Shown piece after piece: positions 36,681 to 46,105 of a DNA stretch of 64,000 nucleotides. The notes beneath the pieces are model-generated. The model was not told where the DNA came from, did no database searches, and worked only from the letters and a program-made list of their open reading frames with translations. Numbering within the stretch: the first letter of the stretch is position 1; each line of letters begins with the position of its first letter. The position numbers and the translations under genes are program-made. Source of the DNA: Salinicoccus luteus DSM 17002 (lineage in GTDB: Bacteria; Bacillota; Bacilli; Staphylococcales; Salinicoccaceae); assembly GCF_000712035.1 (NCBI RefSeq), contig NZ_JONV01000006.1, forward strand, positions 372,001-436,000, given 5' to 3'.

Positions 36681-37607
36681 TTAATATTCCTCCCTGAACT
36701 TCCGTGAAAACCATTGTGCAATGACATTCATCAGCAGTGTGAAAACGAACAGCGTCATGCCGACAGCGTAGAGGCTGAAGTAGACATCACTTCCGTAGGT
36801 TGCATCCCCTGATGCGACCTGGACAATGAAACCGGTCATCGTCTGGAGGGACTCCATAATATTGAGGCTCGCATTTGGAGTGCTTCCTGCAGCGATCGAA
36901 ACAATCATCGTCTCTCCGATCGCCCGTGATACAGCAAGGACGATCGAGGCCATGATGCCAGAGACGGCAGCAGGCAGAACAACCTTGAATACTGTTTCGA
37001 GCCTTGTGGATCCAAGACCGAGCGCCCCTTCCCGCATCGAATTCGGCACTGAGCTCATTGCATCCTCACTCAGGCTGGCAATCATTGGAATGATCATGAC
37101 GCCGACGACAAGTCCCGGACTGATGGCGTTGAAGAGATTGACTTCAGGCCAGATGCCTCTAATCAGAGGCGTGACGAAAGTCAATGCGAAGAACCCATAG
37201 ACGACAGTCGGTATGCCGGCAAGAATCTCAAGTATCGGCTTGATTATACGCCGCACCCGATCGCTTGCATATTCACTTAAATATATGGCGGCCCCAAGGC
37301 CGATCGGTACTGCAAAGGCGACTGCTATGACGGTGATTTTCAGCGTCCCCATTATAAGGGCAAAAATCCCCCACTCGGGATCAGAACTGAACGCTGACCA
37401 TTCAGTGGAAGTAAGGAACTCTATCGGTGATACCCTGGTGAAGAACATGACCGTTTCTGAAAGCAGGGTGACCAGAATGCCTATTGTAGTCAGTACGGAC
37501 ACGGATGTGATGACGAGCAGGATGATGGGTACCATCTTCTCGATGAACATCGTACTGCGCCTGCCTTTTTTGTTATCTATCATTTCGCGGATATTATAGT
37601 CATTCAT
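36681..37607 (-). CDS. pstC: Phosphate ABC transporter permease PstC
   Basis: A 308-residue membrane subunit with six predicted helices after a cytoplasmic N-terminus. The coupling loop near residue 205 (REGALGLGSTRLETV) faces PstB. I choose the ATG at 37607, six bases after GAGG; the ATG at 37619 has none. It follows pstS by 75 bases, with a hairpin between them that may keep pstC expression below that of pstS. Confidence 0.93.
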   Translation of the reverse strand: MNDYNIREMIDNKKGRRSTMFIEKMVPIILLVITSVSVLTTIGILVTLLSETVMFFTRVSPIEFLTSTEWSAFSSDPEWGIFALIMGTLKITVIAVAFAVPIGLGAAIYLSEYASDRVRRIIKPILEILAGIPTVVYGFFALTFVTPLIRGIWPEVNLFNAISPGLVVGVMIIPMIASLSEDAMSSVPNSMREGALGLGSTRLETVFKVVLPAAVSGIMASIVLAVSRAIGETMIVSIAAGSTPNASLNIMESLQTMTGFIVQVASGDATYGSDVYFSLYAVGMTLFVFTLLMNVIAQWFSRKFREEY

Positions 37608-37636
37608 AATGAACCTCATTTCAAAATACTTTAAAA

Positions 37637-37658
37637 TGGACGGGTGAAGACCCGTCCA
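37637..37658 (-). terminator. Attenuating hairpin between pstS and pstC
   Basis: The stem TGGACGGGT pairs with ACCCGTCCA around a 4-base loop, followed on the minus strand by only TTTT and then AAAG. The weak T run suggests partial termination or mRNA protection, favouring the binding protein over the permeases. Confidence 0.6.
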
Positions 37659-37682
37659 GTGTCCTGCTATTCGGTTAAGTGC

Positions 37683-38675
37683 CTACTTGAAATCTTCGAG
37701 TTTGTCCTTCTGCTCCTGCATCTCCTCTTCAGTCAAAGCGACATAGCCCGCCTCTTCGGCTGCAGATGAAGCATTGTTCAGAGTGAATTCCATGAACTGC
37801 ATGAATGACTCGTTATTTTCAACGGATTCATTCTTGGCATATACAAACAGTGGACGCGCCAATGGGTAGTCATAGCTCATGACCGTTTCTTCCTTTACTT
37901 CAACCGGCTCTTCGTTATCCGGCCCCTGAACGGGAACACCTTTCAGATTATCCTGGTTCACCATGTAGAAGTTGTAGCCGAAGAATCCGATTGAGTTTGC
38001 GTCGCTTGTGACGGATTGGGAGATGACGTTTGTATCCTGGTTCAATTCAGCTGTAATGTCGCCATCTTCCATTACCGCTTCCTTGAAGAAGTCATGTGTA
38101 CCATGTGACTGGTCCGGTGCGTAGGCCGTAATTTCCTCTTCAGGGAATTCATCACGGACATCGTTCCATGTTTCAGCTTCGCCGCTGTAGATTGTCTGCA
38201 GCTCTTCGAAGGTCAGGTAGTCGACGAAATCATTTTCAGTATTTACTGCAACTGTCAGGCCGTCGTTCGCAACCTTGAATTCCGTAAAGTCGATGCCTGC
38301 TTCCTCCAGTGCGGAAATCTCCTCTTCCTTGATTTCACGGGACGCGTTCTGGAAGTCCGTTTCACCAGCCACAAATTTCTCGAAGCCGCCGCCTGTACCG
38401 GATACACCGATGGAAACCTGGACATCCGGATACTCGGCATTGAAGTCTTCATTTATCAGCTCGAGGATTGGTGCGACTGTGGATGATCCGTCACCGGTCA
38501 CACTGCCTGAGGCAGAACCTTCTGCGTCTGCACTGGCTTCAGAACCTTCCGTTGCTTCCCCGTTACTGTCCTCTGTACTCTCTTCAGACGGATCACTTGC
38601 ATTTCCGCCCCCGCATGCTGCCAGGATGAATACAAGGCTCATCAGCAATGCAGCCATAAAGATACTCTTTTTCAT
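37683..38675 (-). CDS. pstS: Phosphate-binding lipoprotein PstS
   Basis: A 330-residue extracellular lipoprotein that captures phosphate for PstCAB. The signal peptide ends in lipobox LAAC with Cys21, followed by an acidic Ser/Glu/Gly-rich linker to about residue 58. The binding domain has the usual GDGSSTV segment near 60-66, SGTGGGFEKF near 93-102 and the APDQSHGTHDFF loop near 190-200. Upstream lies a four-repeat Pho box, so PhoP should induce it under phosphate limitation. Confidence 0.95.
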   Translation of the reverse strand: MKKSIFMAALLMSLVFILAACGGGNASDPSEESTEDSNGEATEGSEASADAEGSASGSVTGDGSSTVAPILELINEDFNAEYPDVQVSIGVSGTGGGFEKFVAGETDFQNASREIKEEEISALEEAGIDFTEFKVANDGLTVAVNTENDFVDYLTFEELQTIYSGEAETWNDVRDEFPEEEITAYAPDQSHGTHDFFKEAVMEDGDITAELNQDTNVISQSVTSDANSIGFFGYNFYMVNQDNLKGVPVQGPDNEEPVEVKEETVMSYDYPLARPLFVYAKNESVENNESFMQFMEFTLNNASSAAEEAGYVALTEEEMQEQKDKLEDFK

Positions 38676-38738
38676 TACCCGAACTCCTCCAATAAAATAA
38701 GTGTTGTATTTCCTACAAGCACTACTCTACCGAATGAA

Positions 38739-38777
38739 TGTAAATTTGGAATGAATGGTTTGTAAAGATTATGTAAA
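38739..38777 (-). promoter_or_regulatory. Pho box (PhoP-binding repeats) upstream of pstS
   Basis: On the minus strand four hexamers recur with exactly 11-base spacing: TTTACA, TTTACA, TTCATT, TTTACA, separated by 5-base spacers. This matches the TT(A/C/T)ACA-N5 repeat pattern of PhoP boxes in Bacillus. The last repeat ends 63 bases before the pstS start. Confidence 0.8.
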
Positions 38778-38779
38778 TA

Positions 38780-38825
38780 TAAAAATAAAACACCACCGAT
38801 GCTGGCCTCCCAGCATCGGTGGTGT
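38780..38825 (-). terminator. Terminator after the PBP3 gene
   Basis: A perfect 16-base-pair stem (38790-38805 with 38810-38825) is followed on the minus strand by TTTTATTTTTAT. Its tail stops right next to the Pho box of pstS. Confidence 0.9.
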
Positions 38826-38829
38826 CATT

Positions 38830-41019
38830 CTAGTAGCTGCCATATACAAGCCTAGAATAGAATTCGTTCGTATTATATTCATAGGGCGCTACAGCTTCCT
38901 GTTCATGGTACAGTTCGTAATATTTGTTGATGACGTCCCGGCCCATATACTGCGCCGGGAAGAACGGCACTGTATATGGCATGTTCGGGAAGATGACCGA
39001 AAATGCCATATCCGGATCATCGTAAGGTGCATAACCGGTGTATGTCTGATTCAGTACATTATCGCCATTGAAATGGGCTTCTGCAGTCCCGGTCTTGCCG
39101 GCCGCCTTCGGTTCAAGTTCATGATACGCATCCCAGCCTGTGCCATAGCGGTCGGTCGCCGTATCATGGGTGTTGAATACATCGAAGAAGCCTTTTTGGA
39201 TCTGGGACAGTTCTGCTGGTGAGAATTCGACTGTGTTGAGGACTCTGCCGTTGAAGGACTGGAGGACAGCCCCCTCCTCGTTTGCGTCCCCTTCACGGAC
39301 TTCCTTGGCCATATGCAGCCCCACTCTGTTGCCTCCATTGGCAATCGTTGAAACATACTGTGACAGCTGGAGTGCAGAATACGTATCATACTGTCCGATG
39401 GACAGGTTGAGATAGCTGCCCGGGGAGTTGCTCAGGTCCGGACTCAGGCCCCGGGCCTCATTCGGAAGGTCGATGCCGGTCGATACACCGAGACCGAACT
39501 GATTGAGACCGTTCCTCAGCTTATTGGCGGCATCCTGAATATCCGTCGGCAGGGACATGCCCTCGTTATATTCAAGTCCCGCCAGCCCCAATGCAATCTT
39601 CATCATATAGACGTTGGAGGAGACCATCAGTGCCTCCTGGTCATCCAATGCCACTCTTCCATCCCTGTTGAAGAAGGAACTGATTGGCTGTTCGTTCCCT
39701 GAAAAGTTCAAAGGTTCGTCAACGATCGTTTCCCCTGCTTCAATGACATCATTCTGGTAGCCTGTAGCCACTGTGGCACCCTTAACGGAGGAACCCACCG
39801 CATATGTCGACGTCAGCGCACCGTAGTGGTAGTCGACGATTTCACCAGAATCATCCAGCTGCTTGCCGACCATGGCGAGTACATCCCCATTATTCGGATC
39901 CTGCACGACGAGAACCACCGTGTTGAGGTATTCGGGGATGATCGTATAGTCGATATCCCCGCTCCGGCTGTTCCTCTGCTGGATCTCTTCAGCCATACTT
40001 CTCAAAGACGTGAGATGATGCTCGGCCAGTTCCTCGAGTTCAAGCTGCAGGTCGATATCTATCGTCAGATAGAGGTCATCCCCCGGTTCGCCCTCCTTGA
40101 CCACTTCCTGACTGATGATCTCACCCGACTTGTCGGTCGTGTATTTGACCTGCTCCTTTTCTCCGCGGAGCACATTTTCATACTGGTACTCCAGATAAGT
40201 CTTCCCTACACGGTCATTCCTGGAATAGCCGTGGGCCATGTAGTGGTCGAGAAGCTCCTTCGGGAGTCCTTCCTCAGAGGAGGAGACCTCCCCGAGGACG
40301 GTCCTCAAGGTTTCTCCATATGGATAATCCCTCTCCCAGTCCATGCCTGTAGTAATGCCTTCGAGTGTATCAAGCGACTCATTGATCTCGGCAAACTCCG
40401 CTTCGGTCACACCTTCGCTTTTGATGACGACCGGATTAAGCTCACGTGCGTTGATCATTTCAACATATATCGCAATTGTATTCAGGTCCTCTTCGGTCAA
40501 TATATCTGAAATGCGTTCCTCGTCAATGCGCTGATAGAGTTCCTGGTTGAACTGATCCTGGGAGATGTTGCCGTTTTCAAGCAGGGTCTGCTCCTCTGAC
40601 ATCATGTTCTCCACTTCATCCGGATAACGGCTGATGAGATAGTCCTGCTTGTCCCGAAGGGACAGGTTCTCCGTCTCCATATCGAGGTAATCGCTCAGTT
40701 CCACCGCTACATCCATGACCTCTCCGGAAGACATGTTTCTGTGGCGTGTGAAATAGACCGCCTTCTTGGATGCATTACCCACCAGCAGATTACCGTTCCT
40801 GTCGTAGATCTCCCCCCTTGGCACGCTCTGGTTGATTTCAACGAACTGGGCATTCTCCACTTCTTCCTGGTATGTATCCCCTTTTACAATCTGAAGATAG
40901 CCCAGCCGGAATACGAGCAGCAGGCAAAGCAGGAATACCAGCAGCATGATGATATTGATCCTCGATTTCATTATTTGCCTGTTTATCGTTTCAAGACTCT
41001 TTGTTTTTGCTCGTTTCAA
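38830..41019 (-). CDS. Class B penicillin-binding protein (PBP3-like transpeptidase)
   Basis: A 729-residue membrane-anchored peptidoglycan transpeptidase. A basic start is followed by one transmembrane helix (about residues 22-44), the PBP dimer domain with VPRGEIYDRNG near 66-76, and the transpeptidase domain with S410-SVK-413 (SxxK), S467-SN (SxN) and K642-TG (KTG). It resembles S. aureus PBP3 and B. subtilis PbpA, which lie in the same place beside sodA and pst. The start is probably the TTG at 41019; an ATG at 40971 is possible. Confidence 0.92.
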   Translation of the reverse strand: MKRAKTKSLETINRQIMKSRINIIMLLVFLLCLLLVFRLGYLQIVKGDTYQEEVENAQFVEINQSVPRGEIYDRNGNLLVGNASKKAVYFTRHRNMSSGEVMDVAVELSDYLDMETENLSLRDKQDYLISRYPDEVENMMSEEQTLLENGNISQDQFNQELYQRIDEERISDILTEEDLNTIAIYVEMINARELNPVVIKSEGVTEAEFAEINESLDTLEGITTGMDWERDYPYGETLRTVLGEVSSSEEGLPKELLDHYMAHGYSRNDRVGKTYLEYQYENVLRGEKEQVKYTTDKSGEIISQEVVKEGEPGDDLYLTIDIDLQLELEELAEHHLTSLRSMAEEIQQRNSRSGDIDYTIIPEYLNTVVLVVQDPNNGDVLAMVGKQLDDSGEIVDYHYGALTSTYAVGSSVKGATVATGYQNDVIEAGETIVDEPLNFSGNEQPISSFFNRDGRVALDDQEALMVSSNVYMMKIALGLAGLEYNEGMSLPTDIQDAANKLRNGLNQFGLGVSTGIDLPNEARGLSPDLSNSPGSYLNLSIGQYDTYSALQLSQYVSTIANGGNRVGLHMAKEVREGDANEEGAVLQSFNGRVLNTVEFSPAELSQIQKGFFDVFNTHDTATDRYGTGWDAYHELEPKAAGKTGTAEAHFNGDNVLNQTYTGYAPYDDPDMAFSVIFPNMPYTVPFFPAQYMGRDVINKYYELYHEQEAVAPYEYNTNEFYSRLVYGSY

Positions 41020-41100
41020 TCCTACTCATTCCTTTTTCCACTTAAAAATATGTAATGCCATTCTACCATATAATCGGCAGTCGGCATTTAAAAATCAAAC

Positions 41101-41128
41101 AAAAAAAGAGCGGGTTTCCCCACTCTTT
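41101..41128 (-). terminator. Terminator after sodA
   Basis: AAAGAGTGGG pairs with CCCGCTCTTT (one G-T pair) around a GAAA loop, followed on the minus strand by TTTT. It lies just past the sodA stop codon. Confidence 0.85.
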
Positions 41129-41138
41129 GAAGTACAGC

Positions 41139-41741
41139 CTATTTTGCATTGCTGTAAAGTTCGTTTACTTTGTCCCAATTGACTACGTTCCAAAATGCTT
41201 TCAGGTATTCTGGACGTTTGTTCTGATACTTCAGATAGTACGCATGCTCCCATACGTCCACACCAAGGATTGGTGTCTTGCCATCTGTGACAGGGTTGTC
41301 CTGGTTTGGAGTGGAGACGATTTCGAGTTCTCCATTGTTTACAACCAGCCAAGCCCAGCCTGAACCGAATCGGCCTGCGCCTGCTGCTTCAAATTCTTCC
41401 TTGAATTTATCCACAGAGCCGAATTTGGATTCGATTGCATCTTTAACTTCGCCAGAAACCTCTTTGGATTCAGGAGAGAGAAGTTTCCAGAATAGTGAGT
41501 GGTTCAAATGACCGCCGCCATTGTTTCTTACTGCCGTCTTCTTGTCTTCAGGAACTGAGTCGAGATTCTTGATGACATCTTCGATGGACTTGTTCTCAAG
41601 GTCCGTTCCTTTGACAGCATCATTGAGCTTGGTCACATAAGTGTTATGATGCTTTGTGTGGTGAATTTCCATAGTTTCTTTGTCGATGTGTGGTTCCAAT
41701 GCATCATATGCATATGGTAGTTCTGGTAGTTCAAAAGCCAT
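41139..41741 (-). CDS. sodA: Superoxide dismutase (Mn/Fe)
   Basis: A 200-residue cytoplasmic enzyme that converts superoxide to peroxide and oxygen. The four metal ligands are present: H27, H81 ([11 protein letters not shown]), D162 and H166 ([19 protein letters not shown]). The ATG at 41741 follows GGAGGGGAA; the frame to 41879 is unsupported. Mn and Fe forms cannot be separated with certainty by sequence alone. It is probably a single-gene unit, with a terminator after it. Confidence 0.95.
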   Translation of the reverse strand: MAFELPELPYAYDALEPHIDKETMEIHHTKHHNTYVTKLNDAVKGTDLENKSIEDVIKNLDSVPEDKKTAVRNNGGGHLNHSLFWKLLSPESKEVSGEVKDAIESKFGSVDKFKEEFEAAGAGRFGSGWAWLVVNNGELEIVSTPNQDNPVTDGKTPILGVDVWEHAYYLKYQNKRPEYLKAFWNVVNWDKVNELYSNAK

Positions 41742-41770
41742 AGTTAATTCCCCTCCATGAGTAAATTGTT

Positions 41771-41800
41771 TACATACCAAATATATCAATTCGGTGTTAA
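41771..41800 (-). promoter_or_regulatory. Candidate promoter of sodA
   Basis: On the minus strand TTAACA (41795-41800) and TATGTA (41771-41776) are 18 bases apart, about 30 bases before the sodA start. Confidence 0.5.
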
Positions 41801-41834
41801 AATAACAAATGTATTGCCTGACGAAGTGTGATTT

Positions 41835-41852
41835 TTCAGACCTTGGTCTGAA
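41835..41852. repeat. 18-base perfect palindrome between sodA and the DUF1189 gene
   Basis: TTCAGACC-TT-GGTCTGAA, 8-base arms with a 2-base centre, lies in the divergent intergenic region, 48 bases upstream of the DUF1189 gene. No T run follows, so it looks more like an operator for a dimeric regulator than a terminator. Confidence 0.6.
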
Positions 41853-41899
41853 TCTGAAGGCAAAACGCATGCATTTCATGAAAAAGGAAGCGTTATTTA

Positions 41900-42634
41900 A
41901 TGAAGTATTTCACTTTTTTCAAAAGGCTGCTGACTTTCAAGAAGTATCCCCTGTTTAGAACAGCCAACTTCAAACATATGCTCATCAATATACTGCTCAT
42001 CTCCATATTGATCGCCCTCCCGAATATCATCTCACTGTTCCAGAGTGTCAATGCGACATCCGGCCTGGCCGACCTTGAATCGGAAATACCCGACTTCCGT
42101 ATAGTGGACGGCGAATACGTCGGAGAGACGGATACAGTTTCAATCAGGGGAAATGATATCCTCTTCAGCGGCGACATGGCGACTGACGATATGGTGAACC
42201 GGGATTCCGGCATACTCATCGGTTTCCTGAGGGACGGCATCTACATCAGGGATGTACAGAATTCTGGGTTCGACTATTCATACATCAGCCAGGTTGAAAC
42301 GGATGAGGACCTGAAGACCTTTATAGAACAGCAGACATCGAGCCTGTACTTCTATGTCATCGTCTATATCGTCTTCTATGTTGCCGTCATCATGTTTTTC
42401 GCAGTCATATTCCTTTCAGTGGGGGTATACGTCCTGCACCTGATATCACAGCTCATGAAGAAGAAGTCGCGGTTCATGAACTGGTTCAAGTTCTCCACGT
42501 TCGCCACTGTAGCCGTCCTGATTCCGATGATCGTGATACAGCTTGCTGCGGGACCGTTGCTGTGGTGGCTCTATATGCTCACCCTGCCGTTCTACTACCA
42601 CTATTTCAAAAAGCTTCCCGTGGTGAAAGCGTAA
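41900..42634 (+). CDS. DUF1189 membrane protein
   Basis: A 244-residue protein: an N-terminal cytoplasmic segment ([17 protein letters not shown]), one helix near residues 28-47, a 100-residue outside domain, then three helices near 148-178, 198-220 and 222-240. It fits the DUF1189 family; function unknown. AGGAAG lies before the ATG. It sits between sodA and ispG as in Bacillus. A palindrome upstream may regulate it. Confidence 0.8.
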   Translation: MKYFTFFKRLLTFKKYPLFRTANFKHMLINILLISILIALPNIISLFQSVNATSGLADLESEIPDFRIVDGEYVGETDTVSIRGNDILFSGDMATDDMVNRDSGILIGFLRDGIYIRDVQNSGFDYSYISQVETDEDLKTFIEQQTSSLYFYVIVYIVFYVAVIMFFAVIFLSVGVYVLHLISQLMKKKSRFMNWFKFSTFATVAVLIPMIVIQLAAGPLLWWLYMLTLPFYYHYFKKLPVVKA

Positions 42635-42649
42635 TCACAAGGCACAACG

Positions 42650-42679
42650 TTTACATTTTCAATAAATATCTAGTATAAT
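42650..42679 (+). promoter_or_regulatory. Promoter of ispG
   Basis: TTTACA (42650-42655) and TATAAT (42674-42679) are 18 bases apart, 42 bases before the ispG start codon. Confidence 0.7.
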
Positions 42680-42721
42680 AGCAGTTGATTTAGAGAAACA
42701 TTTAATATGAGGAGCTTGGTT

Positions 42722-43837
42722 ATGTCTCAAATTACACACCGTACCAATACACGACCTGTCAAGGTCGGCGATGTGACCATCGGCGGCGCCGATCAGATCA
42801 TCATCCAGAGCATGACGACGACAAAAACTCATGATGTCGAAGCGACGGTAAAAGAGATTCATCGTCTGGAAGAAGCAGGATGCCAGATTGTACGTGTCGC
42901 ATGTCCCAAAGAAGAAGATGCACTGGCCATTCCAGAAATAAAGAAGCAGATCAACATTCCACTTGTCGTGGATATCCATTTTGACTATAAACTTGCCCTG
43001 CTCGCTGTTGAAGGCGGTGCTGACAAGATCCGTATCAACCCGGGCAACATTGGTAAACGCGAGAAGGTTGAAGCGGTGGTTGAAGCCTGCAAGGCAAAAG
43101 GCATCCCAATCCGCATCGGCGTCAATGCCGGCAGCCTGGAGAGGCACATCATCAAAAAATACGGCTACCCTACTGCTGACGGCATGGTGGAGAGTGCCCT
43201 GCACCACATCCAGATCCTCGAGGACCTGGATTTCCATGACATCATCGTCTCCATGAAAGCCTCTGATGTCAACCTTGCCATCGAAGCCTACGAAAAGGCT
43301 GCGAAAGCGTTCGACTATCCACTCCATCTTGGAATCACCGAAAGTGGCACGCTGTTCGCCGGTACCGTCAAAAGTGCTGCGGGACTTGGAGCCATCATTT
43401 CAAAAGGCATCGGCAATACGCTGCGGATTTCGCTCTCTGCCGACCCGGTCGAAGAAGTGAAAGTCGCGAAGGAACTGCTGAAAAGCTACGGGCTGGCAAG
43501 CAATGCTGCAACACTCATCGCCTGTCCGACATGTGGACGTATTGAAATCGACCTGATTGCGATAGCGAACGAAGTCGAGGAATACATTTCCACAATCAAG
43601 GCACCACTTAAAGTCGCAGTACTCGGCTGTGCCGTAAACGGACCCGGTGAAGCACGGGAAGCGGATATCGGAATTGCCGGTGCCCGTGGAGAAGGCCTCT
43701 TGTTCATGCACGGTAAGACGGTCAGGAAAGTACCGGAAGAGACAATGGTCGATGAACTGAAGAAGGAAATCGACATACTTGCTGAAGAGCATTACGAGAA
43801 GGAACGCAAAGAAAAAGAGGAAGCGGCAAACAAATAA
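42722..43837 (+). CDS. ispG: 4-hydroxy-3-methylbut-2-enyl diphosphate synthase (flavodoxin)
   Basis: A 371-residue iron-sulfur enzyme of the MEP pathway. It reduces and opens the cyclic diphosphate to HMBPP. The 4Fe-4S ligands C268, C271 (CPTC), C303 ([10 protein letters not shown]) and E310 are all present, after a TIM-barrel domain. The ATG at 42722 has GAGGAGC upstream; a GTG or ATG further up (42707) lies before that site. Single gene with its own promoter. With dxs and ispH it shows the MEP route is used. Confidence 0.95.
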   Translation: MSQITHRTNTRPVKVGDVTIGGADQIIIQSMTTTKTHDVEATVKEIHRLEEAGCQIVRVACPKEEDALAIPEIKKQINIPLVVDIHFDYKLALLAVEGGADKIRINPGNIGKREKVEAVVEACKAKGIPIRIGVNAGSLERHIIKKYGYPTADGMVESALHHIQILEDLDFHDIIVSMKASDVNLAIEAYEKAAKAFDYPLHLGITESGTLFAGTVKSAAGLGAIISKGIGNTLRISLSADPVEEVKVAKELLKSYGLASNAATLIACPTCGRIEIDLIAIANEVEEYISTIKAPLKVAVLGCAVNGPGEAREADIGIAGARGEGLLFMHGKTVRKVPEETMVDELKKEIDILAEEHYEKERKEKEEAANK

Positions 43838-43846
43838 TACAGAGCA

Positions 43847-43882
43847 GAATCCCCCGCAGCCAAAATTGGCTGCGGGGGATTC
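43847..43882. terminator. Strong hairpin between ispG and lysR-like gene
   Basis: A perfect 15-base-pair GC-rich stem (43847-43861 with 43868-43882) around AAAATT. T runs beyond it are short (TTCTTCAG), so it may act as a terminator for both convergent genes or as an mRNA end stabiliser. Confidence 0.65.
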
Positions 43883-43898
43883 TTCAGTTCGGCCTCCT

Positions 43899-44765
43899 TC
43901 AGCTTTCCTGCTGAAGCTTGAAGGCCTGTACGGTCTGGATGAACTTGTCCATTGTGCGGGTAAGGTAGGCCTCCTTGTTCCAGATGAAGTCCGTCGAAAT
44001 ATCGCTGTACATCTCAGGAATATCATGGGCATGGACTTCCCCTGCTCGGATGAGTGGCTGGACGGTGGATTTCGGAACGAGGCTGATGCCGAGGTCGGAC
44101 CGGATACTTCCGATGATCGTCTCAAGCGTGCCGAATTCCAGGATTTTTGCGTGCATCACCCCTTCGTCCATAAGCCACCTCTCCAGATTTTCCCGATAGC
44201 TGCATCCCTTCTTGAAGACGAGCATAGGTTGGCTCTTCAGATCGTCCATGCTGATTTCGGGCGTACTTGAGACAAGAGTGAGGGTCTCACGGAAGATTTC
44301 TATCCTGTTCACTTTTGGATTCGGCTCAAAATTTGCGACGAATGCGCCATCCAGCTGCCTCTCCATTATTCGGGCAGTGATATTGGCCGTTACATCGGAC
44401 GCCAGGGATAATGTCGTTCCAGGATAGGTACGCTGGAACATGGAAAGGATGTCCGGCAGCCTCGCGATGGTTTCCACCGTACCGATACTGAGGCTGCCGG
44501 AAGGGCTGTCGATGTCCTTGAAATCCCTTTCCATGTCATGGATGAGGCCCAGTATCTGACGGGCATAGTCTTCCAGCTTACGTCCTTCGGAAGTAAGTGT
44601 CGTCCCTCTGCTGTGGCGGAGGAAAAGCTGTGTATCCAGTTCCGTCTCCAGGACCTTGATTCGTGCCGTCACATGAGACTGGACGAAATTCAATGCCTTT
44701 GCCCCTTTGCTGATGCTGCCTGCCTCTGCTACGCTCTGGAAAATCCGCAGATCTTTGAGTTCCAT
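43899..44765 (-). CDS. LysR family transcriptional regulator
   Basis: A 288-residue regulator with an N-terminal winged helix (residues 1-60, with the ISKGAKALNFVQSHVTARIKVLE recognition region split as ISKGAKALNF then QSHVTARIKVLE) and a two-lobed effector domain (about 85-285). It is similar to CzcR/YwqM-type LysR proteins, but the effector is unknown. The ATG at 44765 follows GGGGAGGG. It has its own promoter and lies downstream of the amine oxidase gene, a possible target. Confidence 0.88.
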   Translation of the reverse strand: MELKDLRIFQSVAEAGSISKGAKALNFVQSHVTARIKVLETELDTQLFLRHSRGTTLTSEGRKLEDYARQILGLIHDMERDFKDIDSPSGSLSIGTVETIARLPDILSMFQRTYPGTTLSLASDVTANITARIMERQLDGAFVANFEPNPKVNRIEIFRETLTLVSSTPEISMDDLKSQPMLVFKKGCSYRENLERWLMDEGVMHAKILEFGTLETIIGSIRSDLGISLVPKSTVQPLIRAGEVHAHDIPEMYSDISTDFIWNKEAYLTRTMDKFIQTVQAFKLQQES

Positions 44766-44807
44766 CCTGTCCCTCCCCATCATATTCATATCAAGTGATT
44801 TTCAATC

Positions 44808-44836
44808 ATTATACATGAGGTTGAGGGACGGTACAA
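44808..44836 (-). promoter_or_regulatory. Promoter of the lysR-like gene
   Basis: On the minus strand TTGTAC (44831-44836) and TATAAT (44808-44813) are 17 bases apart, with TG directly before the -10 element. Confidence 0.65.
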
Positions 44837-44880
44837 TTAAATTTTAAATATTCTGATATAAAAGGTTTTTGGCGGTCTCT

Positions 44881-46044
44881 TCAGAGTTTTTCTGCACTCT
44901 GTTGCTGGAGGACTGGGCGCGTCGCTGAAAATAGGGAAATATCGAATGGGGTCCTGCCCTCAGTGACAAGGTCGCCAAGAATCTCACCGACGACGCTCGA
45001 GAACTTGTAGCCATGACCGGAAAAACCGGCGGCAATGGCAACATGTGGATGATCCGGATGCTTGTCGATGATGAAATGTTCATCCGGGGTGTTCGTGAAA
45101 ATGCACACCTTACCGACATTGAGTCTGCCGTTTGCTTCTTTCATCTGGGCATCCAGGAAATGTCTCAGATCACTTTCATCCTTGTCATAAGCACCGAATT
45201 CCCTGTTCATGTATTCCGGGTCCATGTCGTCGCCGTTATCATAGCGGCCGACCTTGAGTCCTGCCCCATCAATGCAAGGGAAGCCGTAATATACACTGTC
45301 CGTCAGGTCGGCAAAGAACCCGGGGAAGGTGTCCGATCTGTACAGGGCATCATCCGATTTGAACCAGGCAATCGCCCTACGGCTCGGTGTGAGTTTGAGA
45401 TTCAAGCTAAGGTCATCCAGTATTCTCTTGTTCCATGCACCGCCGCTGATGATGAGCTTGTCTGAAGTATATGAGGCATCGTGAGTCGACACTCTGGCGG
45501 AACTTTCATGTACCTCTATTTCCTGTACCAGTGAATTCACTTTGAGTTCAGCACCGTTTTCGAGAGCCAGCCTCCGGAATGTACGGATGCAATTTTCGCT
45601 GAACAGCACCCCGGCATCCGGTTCGTAGCATCCCACGTGATCATCATCGACAGAGATGCCGGCCCAGCGTTCATTGATCTCATCGGCAGAAAGGGTTTCG
45701 ATATTCAGGTCATATGCCCGTCCCCCTTCAATGGCCTGGCTTACAAAGCTCGACTGTGGAGGTCCATATGTCAGGACGCCCGTTTTGCGGAAGATTGTTT
45801 CCGTCGTCTCCTTCTGAAGGTCATCCCATAGTTTCTGTGCGCGCATGGCAAGGGGGACATAATCGAAGCCCTCCCCGCAGGCATGCCGGATTAGTCGTGT
45901 ATCCCCACTATGGCTGCCGTTCGCATGCGGCGGATCGAAAGCATCAATCATGAGTGTCCGGACCCCCTTTTTGGACAGGTAGTACCCAGCAGCCATTCCC
46001 ATGGAACCTGCACCGACAATGATGACATCATAATGTTTCTCCAT
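44881..46044 (-). CDS. Sarcosine oxidase / N-methyl-L-tryptophan oxidase family flavoprotein
   Basis: A 387-residue FAD enzyme resembling monomeric sarcosine oxidase and SolA. The dinucleotide loop GAGSMGMAAG is at residues 11-20, C314 in KVCIFTNTPDEHFIID matches the cysteine that binds FAD covalently, and K264 in LKVGRYDNG matches the lysine that activates oxygen. It should oxidise an N-methyl amino acid, releasing formaldehyde and peroxide; the substrate is unknown. The ATG at 46044 has GGGGAGAG upstream. It is not part of the conserved Bacillales order here. Confidence 0.88.
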   Translation of the reverse strand: MEKHYDVIIVGAGSMGMAAGYYLSKKGVRTLMIDAFDPPHANGSHSGDTRLIRHACGEGFDYVPLAMRAQKLWDDLQKETTETIFRKTGVLTYGPPQSSFVSQAIEGGRAYDLNIETLSADEINERWAGISVDDDHVGCYEPDAGVLFSENCIRTFRRLALENGAELKVNSLVQEIEVHESSARVSTHDASYTSDKLIISGGAWNKRILDDLSLNLKLTPSRRAIAWFKSDDALYRSDTFPGFFADLTDSVYYGFPCIDGAGLKVGRYDNGDDMDPEYMNREFGAYDKDESDLRHFLDAQMKEANGRLNVGKVCIFTNTPDEHFIIDKHPDHPHVAIAAGFSGHGYKFSSVVGEILGDLVTEGRTPFDISLFSATRPVLQQQSAEKL

Positions 46045-46105
46045 AATATCTCTCCCCTTCAGGAAAAGCAGCCCATCCCCGGGATGCTTCCATCTGTTTG
46101 CATTC

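Noticed and set aside
41055-41363. Open frame of 102 codons on the plus strand near the sodA terminator
   Set aside because: It runs through the sodA terminator and then antisense to sodA.
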